From Bacteroidales bacterium (GTDB lineage: Bacteria > Bacteroidota > Bacteroidia > Bacteroidales > GCA-2748055): a stretch of DNA of 64,000 nucleotides. The translations under genes were made by a program, and so were the position numbers. The notes beneath the pieces were generated by a model. It saw only the letters and a program-made list of their open reading frames with translations. It did no database searches and was not told the origin of the DNA. The stretch covers positions 1 to 64,000 of the forward strand of contig JAOZQY010000013.1 of the NCBI GenBank assembly GCA_029931975.1, in the 5' to 3' direction. This document shows positions 8,074 through 17,033 of this stretch, piece after piece (position 1 is the first letter of the stretch; each line of letters opens with the position of its first letter).

Positions 8074-10059
8074 ATGTTAAATCTCAAATCAATGCTTAGG
8101 GTAAACTCTTTTGGGATGCCTACAACTGGCCAGGACGATTGGAAACTAAATCCTTGGACGCTGGCTTTCTCTGGAGAAATTAAAAAATATGAGAAGGCCT
8201 TCCGGGACGATTATTTTACCCACTCTCTCAATCCGATGCGGTTTTCGCTGGTACTTTCCCTTTTTTTCTTCGGGATTTTTGCTTTTTTGGATGCACTTCT
8301 GCTGCCCGAGTTAAAGAGAATGTTCTGGATTATCCGCTTTGGGCTCATATCACCCCTTCTGACCGGAGTGATTGTATTTTCCTTTACCCCCGCTTTTAAA
8401 AAGGTTATGCAACCGGTACTGGCAGCCTTGATGTATATCACGGGCCTGTCCATTATTGTTATGACAATTTTCGCGGCTAACAAGGCCGGGAACTATACCT
8501 ACTATGCTGGCTTGTTCCTGATTTTCATTATTGGTTATACTTTTATCAAGTCACGTTTTATTTATGCCACCATTGTTGGCTGGTCCATTGTGGTTTCCTA
8601 CTTGGTCGCTGGCATATGGCTCTCCGATACGCCACTGGAGATTCTGATTAACAACAACTTTTTTTTCATCAGTGCCAATGTTATCGGTATGTTTATCTCT
8701 TATTTCATGGAGCAATCGGCTCGAAAGGATTTCTATATGAGGATTTTGCTTGAGAAGGAGCAGAAAAAGGTTCAGGCAGCCAATAATGCGCTTGAAAAAC
8801 GCGTACAGGACCGGACCAGGCTGCTTACCCTTGCAAACAAGGATTTGAAGAAGGAGATTGAGATTAGAAAACGGCATGAAGAGGAAAAAACTAAGTTGGA
8901 GGGTCAGCTGGTACAGCTACAAAAGATGGAAACCATCGGAACGCTGGCTGGTGGGATTGCACATGATTTTAATAATATCCTGACTCCTGTACTTGGCTAC
9001 ACAGAGATGGCCCTGGAGGAGTTATCTCAGGAGAGCACCCTTCGTTATGACATTGAACAGATCAATAATGCAGCACTAAGGGGCAAGGACCTTGTACAGC
9101 AGATACTGACCTTCAGTCGCCAGGTAGATGTTGAAAAAAAGCCAATGAGGCTGGATATGGCGGTAACTGAAGTACTGAAGCTTATAAGGGCTTCTTTCCC
9201 TTCCAATATTGAAATAGTACAGGAACTGGATAGAGAATGCGGAACCGTCATAGCCGATTCTACTCAGATGCACCAGATTATTATGAATCTGTGCACCAAT
9301 GCCTATCATGCCATGATAGGCAAAGGAGGTGTTCTAACTGTCAGGCTGGACACACAGAAAGTGGGAACAAGGCTTCTAAATGCTTCGGACAAAATTCAGA
9401 AAGGAACCTATGTGCGGTTAATCATTAGCGATACAGGGCACGGAATGGATAAGCGAACTGTGGAAAGGATTTTTGAACCCTTCTTTACCAAGAAAGAAGT
9501 GGGCTCCGGTACGGGACTGGGTTTATCTGTGGTTCATGGTATTGTGAGTAGTAGCAATGGAGCTATTGTGGTTGAGAGTGAGCCCGGGAAAGGCTCCACA
9601 TTTATAATTTATCTTCCCCAGCATTCTGAGCATTATATGGAGGAAAAGGATAACTCACAGGAACTTAAAAAGGGTATAGGAAGCATTTTATTTGTGGATG
9701 ATGAAAAAGAAATTACATTTATGGGCAAAAGAATGCTGGAGACTCTGGGTTACACAGTGGATATAAAGACAGACAGCCTGGAGGCTCTGAAGGTTTTCAG
9801 GCAGGATCCTCAGAAATATGATCTTATTGTCACCGACCAGGCTATGCCGAAGATGATGGGGACCGAATTAGTAGTAGAGCTTAAACAGATCAAGCCCGAT
9901 GTGAAGGCTATTATTATTACAGGTTACCAGGAGTCTATCCCAGCCAATGCTATAGAACAGTACGAAATTGCAGATATTATTTCAAAACCTCTTATTCTGA
10001 GTGAGTTTAGTGAATTGATCGGAAAAGTACTCAGCCAGGATAATAAAATAGCTTCATGA
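8074..10059 (+). CDS. Six-TM hybrid sensor histidine kinase with receiver domain
   Basis: A 661-residue membrane kinase. About six hydrophobic helices occupy residues 48-215, without a large periplasmic loop, so the ligand is probably membrane-soluble or sensed within the bilayer. A coiled coil (about 222-285) leads to HisKA with phospho-acceptor H297 in GGIAHDFNN, then the ATPase with the N box (MNLCTNAYHAM), DTGHGMD and GTGLGLS. A receiver domain follows (FVDDEKE start, acceptor D588 in VTDQAMP, Lys in ISKPL). It is translated right after the methyltransferase (1-base gap) and its end overlaps the regulator start by 4 bases (ATGA). The architecture resembles PhcS/LqsS-type quorum-sensing kinases, which also have multi-TM sensors, but six-TM kinases are diverse, so the ligand is unknown. 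Confidence 0.85.
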   Translation: MLNLKSMLRVNSFGMPTTGQDDWKLNPWTLAFSGEIKKYEKAFRDDYFTHSLNPMRFSLVLSLFFFGIFAFLDALLLPELKRMFWIIRFGLISPLLTGVIVFSFTPAFKKVMQPVLAALMYITGLSIIVMTIFAANKAGNYTYYAGLFLIFIIGYTFIKSRFIYATIVGWSIVVSYLVAGIWLSDTPLEILINNNFFFISANVIGMFISYFMEQSARKDFYMRILLEKEQKKVQAANNALEKRVQDRTRLLTLANKDLKKEIEIRKRHEEEKTKLEGQLVQLQKMETIGTLAGGIAHDFNNILTPVLGYTEMALEELSQESTLRYDIEQINNAALRGKDLVQQILTFSRQVDVEKKPMRLDMAVTEVLKLIRASFPSNIEIVQELDRECGTVIADSTQMHQIIMNLCTNAYHAMIGKGGVLTVRLDTQKVGTRLLNASDKIQKGTYVRLIISDTGHGMDKRTVERIFEPFFTKKEVGSGTGLGLSVVHGIVSSSNGAIVVESEPGKGSTFIIYLPQHSEHYMEEKDNSQELKKGIGSILFVDDEKEITFMGKRMLETLGYTVDIKTDSLEALKVFRQDPQKYDLIVTDQAMPKMMGTELVVELKQIKPDVKAIIITGYQESIPANAIEQYEIADIISKPLILSEFSELIGKVLSQDNKIAS

Positions 10060-10493
10060 TGCTTAGAATATTGATTATTGATGATGATCACCACATCTTG
10101 CTGATGACTAAGAAAATGCTTGAACGGACAGGGTTCGAGGTGGAGCTGGCTTCCAATGGGAATGAGGGACTGGAGCTTTTTAAAAGGATGCCGGTTGATC
10201 TTGTGATCACTGATATTATTATGCCCGAGAAAGAAGGGCTTGAAACAATCCGGGCGATGAAAAAGCTGCGCCCGGACCTGAAAATTATAGCCATGTCGGG
10301 TGGTGGAAAAATTTCGTCCGACAATTACCTGGATGCAGCAAAGATATTCGGAGCTACCAGGGTTCTGGGGAAACCGTTTTCACAGAAACAGATGGTTTCA
10401 ATTGTTCATGAATTGCTGGATAATCCTTTGGACGAAAGTCTCTATAAGGAGAAGAGTGATCAAGATGAATTAGAAAAGAAGCAGGGCAGATAG
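10056..10493 (+). CDS. Single-domain response regulator
   Basis: A 145-residue CheY-like receiver with no output domain. The acidic pocket is D9-D11, the acceptor Asp is D53 in LVITDIIMP, and the conserved Lys is in LGKPFS. The last 25 residues are a charged tail. The start codon overlaps the stop of the hybrid kinase (ATGA), implying translational coupling. It would relay phosphate between the kinase and an unseen output, or act by protein-protein contact. Its 3' end overlaps the convergent TauE/SafE gene by 24 bases, so no separate terminator fits between them. Confidence 0.88.
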   Translation: MMLRILIIDDDHHILLMTKKMLERTGFEVELASNGNEGLELFKRMPVDLVITDIIMPEKEGLETIRAMKKLRPDLKIIAMSGGGKISSDNYLDAAKIFGATRVLGKPFSQKQMVSIVHELLDNPLDESLYKEKSDQDELEKKQGR

Positions 10494-11234
10494 CAAAGTA
10501 GTGGCGATAACCAGTAGGCGGTAGTATTTTTCCGGTAGCAGACGCACCAGCCATATACCGAGGAAAGCTCCTGCAGCAATGCTAGGAAGCACCATAATAT
10601 CCAGCAAAACAGTATTTACCGTGATGGTTTTCCACGACCAGATATGTAGCGGAACTTTGGAAAGGTTCACAATAAAGAAGAACCAGGCTCCGGTTCCAAT
10701 ATAACTGTTCTTTGGTAAGCGCATGGAGAGCAGGTAAAGCGCCATCACCGGTCCGGCAGCATTCCCAATCATGGTTGAAAAACCACCCAAAAGTCCCAGT
10801 ACCCCGGCAAACCATCTTGATCGTGGAACTTTGATCTTATCAGATTTGATATCGCGCCAAATGAGGATTGCGATCCCTCCCATAACCAGGGCTGCCAGCA
10901 GCCTGTTGAAGCTTTGGTCTGAAATGGACTTTCCTATCAGGGTAGCCAGTACAATGCCAGCAAAGGCCCATGGCAGCAGGCGAAGAATATGTTTCCATTG
11001 CGCATGACGGTGGTACCAGGTAACGGCGAAGACATCTGCAAATAGAAGGATGGGTAATAGTAGTCCAACCGATGGGCGGCCCCCGAAGGCATTGGCAAGG
11101 ATGGGGACCACCATCAGTCCTACTCCTGAAATACCCGTTTTCGACATGCCAATCAGCAAGCCGGAGAGTCCCATCAGCACCCATTGCAGGGTAGTCAGAT
11201 CATAGGATTGAAAAAAGGGTGCAAGGTTCTGCAA
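10470..11234 (-). CDS. TauE/SafE family membrane permease
   Basis: A 254-residue protein with about eight hydrophobic helices and the duplicated TauE/SafE pattern. Each half carries a conserved glycine-rich stretch, seen as GLSGLLIGMSKTGISGVG (about 18-35) and GVLGLLGGFSTMIGNAAGP (about 143-161). The family is proposed to move sulfite, sulfonates or other small anions across the inner membrane; the actual substrate of this member cannot be told. It lies 7 bases downstream of the HGSNAT-like acetyltransferase gene on the same strand, so the two are probably co-transcribed. Its 3' end overlaps the convergent response regulator. Confidence 0.85.
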   Translation of the reverse strand: MQNLAPFFQSYDLTTLQWVLMGLSGLLIGMSKTGISGVGLMVVPILANAFGGRPSVGLLLPILLFADVFAVTWYHRHAQWKHILRLLPWAFAGIVLATLIGKSISDQSFNRLLAALVMGGIAILIWRDIKSDKIKVPRSRWFAGVLGLLGGFSTMIGNAAGPVMALYLLSMRLPKNSYIGTGAWFFFIVNLSKVPLHIWSWKTITVNTVLLDIMVLPSIAAGAFLGIWLVRLLPEKYYRLLVIATTLLSALLLF

Positions 11235-11241
11235 TAGCTAC

Positions 11242-12357
11242 CTAAACTTTGATAAATATTTTTTTCCTGTACAAGATCAGGGCCGGTACAAAAATGATCA
11301 GCATATACATGACTGCATAGAGCAGGGAGGCAAAACGGGGATCAAAGCCCACAGAAGTCAACCCATCCATGAACCGGCCACTGAGTGCCGATCCCCCGAA
11401 TTTAAACTCGTAAAATATTACGGTCAGCATCCCTGCCAGCACATAAGAGGTAATGGCATTGGCTCCATACACCCTTCCAAGGAAGGTCCATTTTGTATAT
11501 CCCCACATATCCACAATCAGGATGCAGGTGGCCAGCGCCAGTGTACCCAGTCCTGATGTATAGAGAACATAAGAGCTGGTCCAGAGGTTCTTATTGATGG
11601 GAAATAACCAGTTCCAAAGTCCGCCCGCCAGAAACATGGAGAAGCCAATAAAGTAGAGCCAGACCAGTCTTTTGTTTTCCTCCTTCACACTCAGGTAGAG
11701 CTTACCGATAAGCATGCCGATAATTCCCGAAACAATGGCAGGAAAGGTACTGAGGAGTCCCTCCGGGTCCCAGGTTTTTTGCCAGAGCACACCCGGGAGG
11801 AGTTGAAGATCAAGGAAGTTGGCCCAGTTTTTTCCAGGCACAGAGAGATCGGGTTTACCAATGCCTGGCACAGGGATATAGGCCATGACGATCCAGTAGA
11901 CCACCAGGATAATGGCCCCGATTTTGATTTGTTGTTTCCAGTTTGTGTTCAGGAAGATCAGTGCACAGGCCAGGAAAACCACTGCAATTCTGGGCAGGAC
12001 GCCCACCCACCGAATGGAGTGGAAATCAAATTGGGGGAAGAGCCATAGGAATATTCCCAACAGGTATATATTGAGTGAGCGGATAAGGATCTTTTTATAC
12101 ATGCTACGTTTTGGAGCACCGGCATCCAGTCGTTTGGAGTAGGCCAGGGTGATGGAAACACCAACAATGAAAAGAAAGAAGGGGAACACCAAGTCGGTAA
12201 TGGTACAGCCGTTCCACTCAGAATGCAGCAGAGGCCAGTAGACACTGTTCCAGCTTCCGGGATCATTGACAATCACCATGGCAGCAATGGTAAGTCCCCG
12301 GAGGGCATCCAGGGAAATCAGGCGTTTCTGTTTTATTGGTGTGGACATTTCACTCAT
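11242..12357 (-). CDS. HGSNAT-like membrane acetyltransferase (DUF5009/DUF1624 group)
   Basis: A 371-residue polytopic membrane protein with about ten hydrophobic helices. The start RLISLDALRGLTIAAMVIVN is typical of the acyltransferase group related to human heparan-alpha-glucosaminide N-acetyltransferase (also called NagX in bacteria). The conserved NDPGSW segment and the TDLVFPFFLFIVG helix are both visible. These proteins are thought to transfer an acetyl group from cytoplasmic acetyl-CoA to an amino sugar across the membrane. It is divergent from a GH20 beta-hexosaminidase, which fits a joint role in amino-sugar polymer breakdown; that is inference. Confidence 0.82.
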   Translation of the reverse strand: MSEMSTPIKQKRLISLDALRGLTIAAMVIVNDPGSWNSVYWPLLHSEWNGCTITDLVFPFFLFIVGVSITLAYSKRLDAGAPKRSMYKKILIRSLNIYLLGIFLWLFPQFDFHSIRWVGVLPRIAVVFLACALIFLNTNWKQQIKIGAIILVVYWIVMAYIPVPGIGKPDLSVPGKNWANFLDLQLLPGVLWQKTWDPEGLLSTFPAIVSGIIGMLIGKLYLSVKEENKRLVWLYFIGFSMFLAGGLWNWLFPINKNLWTSSYVLYTSGLGTLALATCILIVDMWGYTKWTFLGRVYGANAITSYVLAGMLTVIFYEFKFGGSALSGRFMDGLTSVGFDPRFASLLYAVMYMLIIFVPALILYRKKIFIKV

Positions 12358-12437
12358 ATCTGTTTATATTGAATGAATTTGTAGTTTTGTTGGGAGGCTA
12401 AAACTACAAAGAATTGCAGAATTAAATTTGCTTTACC

Positions 12438-15011
12438 ATGAAAAGATCACTCCTGTTATTTATGATTCCTTGCTTCATTATATCATGTAATCAGATGAAA
12501 GAATCCGCCATACCAAGCGGTGCTGAAGTAGCCCTGACCTGGGAGTTTGAGGGAAACCATGCCACAGATGGATATTACGATGCAGTGTTTACCCTGGAAA
12601 ACAGGGGAGATACTATCCTTGGAGCCAGGGCTTGGGCGATTTATGTGAACCAGCTGGGATCAGGCATCATTCAGGAATCGGTCACCGGGAAGGTGGCCAT
12701 TGATCATGTGAATGGCGATCTATTCAGGATCACTCCCACCGAAGAGTTTATACTGGCCCCTGGCGAGTCCGTGGAGATAGCCTACCGGAACCCTGGCCAG
12801 ATGATTAATATATCCGAGGTGCCGATGGGTCCCTATATTGTATATGGTGAGAACAAAGCAGATCAACTGGCAATTCTGATCGATCAATATGAGGTCTTGC
12901 CTTTTCCGGCACTTGAAAAAATCTTTCCTCCCGGATCAGGAATCGAGCTTCCCGATGCAGCCTGGGTTTATAAGCAGAACAGTGCTGTTTCGCTTCTTGA
13001 ACCAGGTGAAACCGGGAAGGTCCTGCCTACTCCAGTCAAAGAGATCTATTCGGAGGAGACCATCGTTCTGGATAGAAACCTAAAGATCTTCCAACAGGAT
13101 GGCCTGGAGAATGAAGCAGCTTATCTGGCTGAATGTTTCAAACAACTTACCGGGTCAGCCCCGGCGACCCTGGAAGGCGAAACAGGAGCATCCGGAATGA
13201 TTACCCTGATTAAGGATGATACAGGTATTAATGGCCCGGAGTCCTACCAGGTTTCTATTACAGCAGACAAGGGAATCGTTATTTCTGGGGGGAGTGATGC
13301 AGGAGTCTTCTATGGAATTCAGACCCTGCTTTCCATGCTTCCCCCGGAGGTATGGGCAGAAGAGGGTGGCAAGATTGAAGTAAGGACCGGGGAGGTTTTG
13401 GACCAACCTGCTTTTCAATACCGCGGCATGCATCTGGATATTGCCAGGAATTTTATTGAACCGGCCCATATTAAGCGATTGATTGATGCCATGGCCTATT
13501 ACAAACTGAATAAACTGCATTTGCATATGACCGATGATGAGGGTTGGAGACTGGAGATCCCCTCCATTCCAGAATTAACTGATCTGGGAGCTATTCGCGG
13601 ACATACACTGGATGAAAGGGATCATCTGACTCCAGCTTACGGCTCAGGTCCCGATCCAGCCGCGACAAGCAGCCATGGCAGCGGTTATCTTTCCAGGGAA
13701 ACCTTCATTGACCTGCTTCAGTATGCTGATGCACGTCATATTCAGGTGATTCCTGAAATTAATTTTCCTGGTCATGCAAGAGCGGCTATATATGCCATGG
13801 AAGCAAGGTATGAGCGCCTGATGAAAGAGGGGAAGCAGGAGGAGGCCGAATTGTACAGGCTGATTGATCCCTCGGATGCTTCAGTTTATAGTTCAGCGCA
13901 GATCTTTAACGACAATGTAGTTTGTGTCTGCACGGAAGGCCCCTACCGGCTTTTTGAAAAAGTAGTGGATGAAGTAAACCTTATGTACCAGGATGCAGGA
14001 CTGGTCCTCACCACCCTGCAGACCGGTGGAGATGAAGTTCCACGTGGTGTCTGGACCGCATCCCCTCTTTGCCAGGTTTTCCTGGAGGAGCACCCTGAAA
14101 TAGGTGGAGTTGAGAACCTGCAGGCCTATTTCGGGGAGCGATTGCTTGAGATCCTGGAGCGCAAGGATCTGGTCATGGCTGGCTGGGAAGAGGTAGCCAT
14201 GAAGAAAGATGCTTCCGGCAAATGGATTCCCAATCCAAAACTGCTTGGCAAGGATGTTCTTCCTTATGTGTGGAACAGTCTGGATAGCAACCTCGATTTG
14301 GGCAACAGGTTGGCCAATGCGGGTTTTCCGGTGGTGCTTTGCAATGTCAATAATTTTTATTTCGACCTGGCCTATACCCACCACCCGTCTGAACAGGGCC
14401 AGTTCTGGGGTGGATTTGTTAAAACACGTAGTGCCTTTGATTTTATCCCCTACGATGTTTTCAAATCGACTTTATACGATAAATGGGGTCATCCCTATGA
14501 TCCCGAATCTGACTTTAAAGGAATGGAGCAATTGAGACCTGATGCATATAAGAATATCATTGGTCTGCAGGCGGAACTATGGAGCGAAAAGGTAAAAGGA
14601 GGAACCATGCCTGAGTATTATTACCTGCCCAAACTTATAGGATTTGCAGAACGGGCATGGGTCGGACAGGCTTCATGGGGAACCATCCGGGAAAAGGAGG
14701 AGCGGGTGGCTGCCATGGATCTTGATTGGAATCGTTTTGCCAATATGGTGGGACAGCGTGAAATGCCACGACTCGACTATCTTTTTGGCGGATACAACTA
14801 CAGGCTTCCACCCCCGGGCGCCATAGTGAAGGAAGGCAAGCTTTATGCAAATGTTGATTTCCCCGGATTGACAATTCGATATACAACAGACGGAACCGAG
14901 CCGGGTGCTGGATCAGCTGCTTATTACCAGCCGGTAGATGTTTCGGGAAAGCTAATGATACGATCTTTTGACAGCCGTGGACGTGGCAGTCGCATATCAG
15001 TGGTGGAATAG
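12438..15011 (+). CDS. GH20 beta-N-acetylhexosaminidase lipoprotein
   Basis: An 857-residue secreted lipoprotein: signal peptide with lipobox ending FIISC (Cys at about 17). An N-terminal CHB_HEX-like beta domain (about 25-155) is followed by the GH20b domain (about 190-320) and the catalytic TIM barrel (about 325-750), starting FQYRGMHLDIARNF. The catalytic Asp-Glu pair is D532-E533 in TGGDEVPRG; AGWEEVAM and the Trp-rich AELWSEKV segment line the sugar pocket. A C-terminal CHB_HEX_C domain closes the protein (YTTDGTEPG). It removes terminal GlcNAc or GalNAc from chitin-like, glycan or glycosaminoglycan chains at the cell surface or periplasm by substrate-assisted catalysis. It is divergent from the HGSNAT-like gene. 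Confidence 0.93.
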   Translation: MKRSLLLFMIPCFIISCNQMKESAIPSGAEVALTWEFEGNHATDGYYDAVFTLENRGDTILGARAWAIYVNQLGSGIIQESVTGKVAIDHVNGDLFRITPTEEFILAPGESVEIAYRNPGQMINISEVPMGPYIVYGENKADQLAILIDQYEVLPFPALEKIFPPGSGIELPDAAWVYKQNSAVSLLEPGETGKVLPTPVKEIYSEETIVLDRNLKIFQQDGLENEAAYLAECFKQLTGSAPATLEGETGASGMITLIKDDTGINGPESYQVSITADKGIVISGGSDAGVFYGIQTLLSMLPPEVWAEEGGKIEVRTGEVLDQPAFQYRGMHLDIARNFIEPAHIKRLIDAMAYYKLNKLHLHMTDDEGWRLEIPSIPELTDLGAIRGHTLDERDHLTPAYGSGPDPAATSSHGSGYLSRETFIDLLQYADARHIQVIPEINFPGHARAAIYAMEARYERLMKEGKQEEAELYRLIDPSDASVYSSAQIFNDNVVCVCTEGPYRLFEKVVDEVNLMYQDAGLVLTTLQTGGDEVPRGVWTASPLCQVFLEEHPEIGGVENLQAYFGERLLEILERKDLVMAGWEEVAMKKDASGKWIPNPKLLGKDVLPYVWNSLDSNLDLGNRLANAGFPVVLCNVNNFYFDLAYTHHPSEQGQFWGGFVKTRSAFDFIPYDVFKSTLYDKWGHPYDPESDFKGMEQLRPDAYKNIIGLQAELWSEKVKGGTMPEYYYLPKLIGFAERAWVGQASWGTIREKEERVAAMDLDWNRFANMVGQREMPRLDYLFGGYNYRLPPPGAIVKEGKLYANVDFPGLTIRYTTDGTEPGAGSAAYYQPVDVSGKLMIRSFDSRGRGSRISVVE

Positions 15012-15067
15012 CTGTCCTGTCACTTAACAGCTGAAAGTTTATATTTGCTCCTCGAAAAATAGCTGGC

Positions 15068-15478
15068 ATGAAGATATTGATAGTTTGCACGGGAAATAGC
15101 TGCAGGAGCCAAATGGCCGAGGGATTTTTGAAGTCCTTTGATCCAAAACTGGAGGTAAATAGTGCAGGAACCGATCCATCGGATCGTGTACATCCCTTTG
15201 CCATTGAGGTGATGAGAAAGAAGGGTATAGATCTTTCGGATCATTATCCTCAGAAGGTTGATGACTTCCTGGATGATGCTTTCGATTACGTGATCACCGT
15301 ATGTAGTCACGCGAAGGAGAACTGTCCGGTATTCCTGGGTGAGGTGAAGCAACACCTGCACTTCGGATTTGATGATCCGGCAGAGGCCATTGGTACAGAG
15401 GAGGAGATAGTTGGAGAGTTCAGACGCATCAGGGATGAGATCCAGGAGAGAATGGGGGCATTTTTAACGTCCCTGTAA
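15068..15478 (+). CDS. arsC: Arsenate reductase ArsC, low-molecular-weight phosphatase fold
   Basis: A 136-residue protein of the thioredoxin-coupled arsenate reductase family. The catalytic P-loop CTGNSCRS is at residues 8-15. The later cysteines in TVCSHAKENCP (about 79-88) match the redox relay pair of the family, and the DP loop (DDPAEA) is present near residue 104. It reduces arsenate to arsenite in the cytoplasm. No arsenite pump of the ArsB or Acr3 type is adjacent, but an arsR-led operon on the other strand lies about 3-5 kb further on. The gene is short of neighbours on its own strand and appears to be a single-gene unit. Confidence 0.9.
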   Translation: MKILIVCTGNSCRSQMAEGFLKSFDPKLEVNSAGTDPSDRVHPFAIEVMRKKGIDLSDHYPQKVDDFLDDAFDYVITVCSHAKENCPVFLGEVKQHLHFGFDDPAEAIGTEEEIVGEFRRIRDEIQERMGAFLTSL

Positions 15479-15535
15479 CTATTTCTTCGTGATATACTTC
15501 TTAAATCTGAAACAAGAATATTGTTTAGTTCTGCT

Positions 15536-16002
15536 TCATTCCCCGAAAACCTCCTTATACTTCAGGACGATCTCCTTTGAGGTGGATAGGCACTCTTCAG
15601 GTTTTCCATATTCAAGGCCGCTCTGGCCACTGTCCAGGCAGCTTCATCTCTGACCACATGTACGCCCAGGCTGAAAAATCCCACGGATGACTTGATTACA
15701 AAAGGGAAGGGGAGTGCCTTCGGACCCAAATTTTGAATTTCATCCAGTTGAACCTGCCTGAAGATGAAATCCGGATAGGAAGCCTTTATCAATTCCCTGA
15801 ATTTTATCTTGTCTTTAAAAAGCCGGGCATGGACGGCAAAGGCTGAGTCGCCAAGGTGCTGGGCTACCCAGGACAGTGTATCGTCCTGGAGTAATTCTTT
15901 TGTCACTGGGGTTGAAACAACCTGGTATCTGTTCGTCCTGATTGTCTGCAGAAGAAAATCTGATACAAGGGGTTTGTCGATTAAAAATATAGTTCTAAGC
16001 AC
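15536..16002 (-). pseudogene. Truncated ATP-grasp protein
   Basis: The frame from 16002 reads an ATP-grasp N-terminal part: a long first domain, then KIKFRELIKASYPDF and the nucleotide-binding strand FPFVIKSSVGFFSLGVHVV. It ends after about 146 residues at KSAYPPQRRSS, while the family has some 350-400. In the frame two bases over, STSKEIVLKYKEVFGE followed by a stop at 15536-15538 looks like the natural C-terminus. The simplest reading is a large internal deletion that fused the ends out of frame and removed the catalytic second half. Its start overlaps the end of the MarR-GNAT gene by 22 bases, so the pair once formed an operon. Confidence 0.7.
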
Positions 16003-16937
16003 ATTATCTTTTCCATGCCTTCTGAAACCTGCATCTGTTCAGGCGCCTCCTGTTCAGAAAAACCAAATTTTGCATATAATTTTTCTTCCTCCGGGCTACT
16101 CATGCCTGATTGAAGCCATAGCTCATTGGCTTCGTTTTCCATACATCGGCTGATGCATCGCTCGATTAGTAAGGAGGCAATCCCAAGGTTTCGGTAATTG
16201 GGATTGATATATAGCTTGGTAAATTCGAAGCTGCTTTCGTCCAGTCTTTTTAATGCTACGCATCCTACAATTTGATCCCTGTACCTGGCATAGAACAAAA
16301 AGCCGCCTTCCATAAAGAAGCTTTCATCTGGATTTTGAAGCAGGAATCCGCCTTCTTCCTGAAGAGAGCCATTTTCCCCTCCGGTTAACCAGGGCCCGGC
16401 TAATTCATGGAAGTGGTTTTTAAGACTCGGCCTGTAGTCTATAATATGCACCGGTTCCGATTCCTGTTGAGCAGCTATTACATGGAGGGAATTCTTGTCA
16501 ATCTGACGATCGATGCGATTCAGAATATTCAAAAAGTCGGGATGTGCAGTTTGAAAAATTGTTTTCAATGCTGTAGCAATCGATATCCAGAGAGGCTTTA
16601 ATCTATAAAGTAGTTTTTGGCCCATGATTGACAGTGAAACTAATTTTGAGCGTTTGTCGGCTGGATTTACTTGAATGACAACCAATTCTGCCAATTCCAG
16701 TTCCCGGATAACATTCTTAACCGTGATATGGGAAAAATCAATCTGCCCGGCAATTTGCATAACAGTTAAGGGGGATTCAGATAGTGCCAATACATAATAT
16801 ACCGGAAACCAGCTGGCCTTAAAATTAATTCCAGCCTCTCTGTATATCTTATCCCCATCCACATACAGCTTTTCGCTGATGCGCCTGAAGCGAGTTACAC
16901 TGGCGAGATAGCCCAACTTTGAAATTGTACTAGACAT
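15981..16937 (-). CDS. MarR-type regulator fused to a GNAT acetyltransferase
   Basis: A 318-residue two-domain protein. Residues 1-145 are a MarR winged helix (SPLTVMQIAGQIDFSHITVKNVIREL as recognition region, then NPADKRSKLVSLS for the wing). Residues 165-318 are a GNAT acetyltransferase fold: a beta strand YARYRDQIVGCVALKR, then the acetyl-CoA loop NPNYRNLGIASLLIE. Such fusions are known in several phyla, and some acetylate small molecules. I choose the ATG at 16937 (MSSTISKLGY) because the 51 extra residues of the longer frame would run through the promoter and the repeat upstream. The promoter is embedded in a 39-bp palindromic element, suggesting autoregulation (inference). It is divergent from rsgA. 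Confidence 0.85.
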   Translation of the reverse strand: MSSTISKLGYLASVTRFRRISEKLYVDGDKIYREAGINFKASWFPVYYVLALSESPLTVMQIAGQIDFSHITVKNVIRELELAELVVIQVNPADKRSKLVSLSIMGQKLLYRLKPLWISIATALKTIFQTAHPDFLNILNRIDRQIDKNSLHVIAAQQESEPVHIIDYRPSLKNHFHELAGPWLTGGENGSLQEEGGFLLQNPDESFFMEGGFLFYARYRDQIVGCVALKRLDESSFEFTKLYINPNYRNLGIASLLIERCISRCMENEANELWLQSGMSSPEEEKLYAKFGFSEQEAPEQMQVSEGMEKIMCLELYF

Positions 16938-16953
16938 ATTAATGCAATTTATG

Positions 16954-16992
16954 AAAGTCCTTTTGTAAAAATACGAAAGACCTTTTATATAT
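16954..16992. repeat. 39-bp palindromic element, copy 1
   Basis: First of three near-identical 39-bp elements. It holds two decamers, AAAGTCCTTT (16954-16963) and AAAGACCTTT (16976-16985), 22 bp apart, and ends in TATATAT. It matches copy 3 at 35 of 39 positions. It lies between the divergent MarR-GNAT and rsgA genes and covers the MarR-GNAT promoter. Confidence 0.85.
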
Positions 16993-16996
16993 GCAA
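16966..16996 (-). promoter_or_regulatory. Promoter of the MarR-GNAT gene inside repeat copy 1
   Basis: On the minus strand, TTG (16994-16996), 20 bases, then TATTTTTA (16966-16973), close to the Bacteroidota pattern TTTG-N20-TAnnTTTG with a mismatch at the last base. The ATG follows at 16937. Both decamers of the repeat flank the -7 element, so a bound protein would block it. Confidence 0.45.
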
Positions 16997-17033
16997 GTTC
17001 TATTTTGAAAACATTTACGATCTTTAGAGAAAA

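Noticed and set aside
12423-12430. TAAATTTG as promoter of the GH20 gene
   Set aside because: It is 7 bases before the ATG, too close for a start site, and has no -33 partner.
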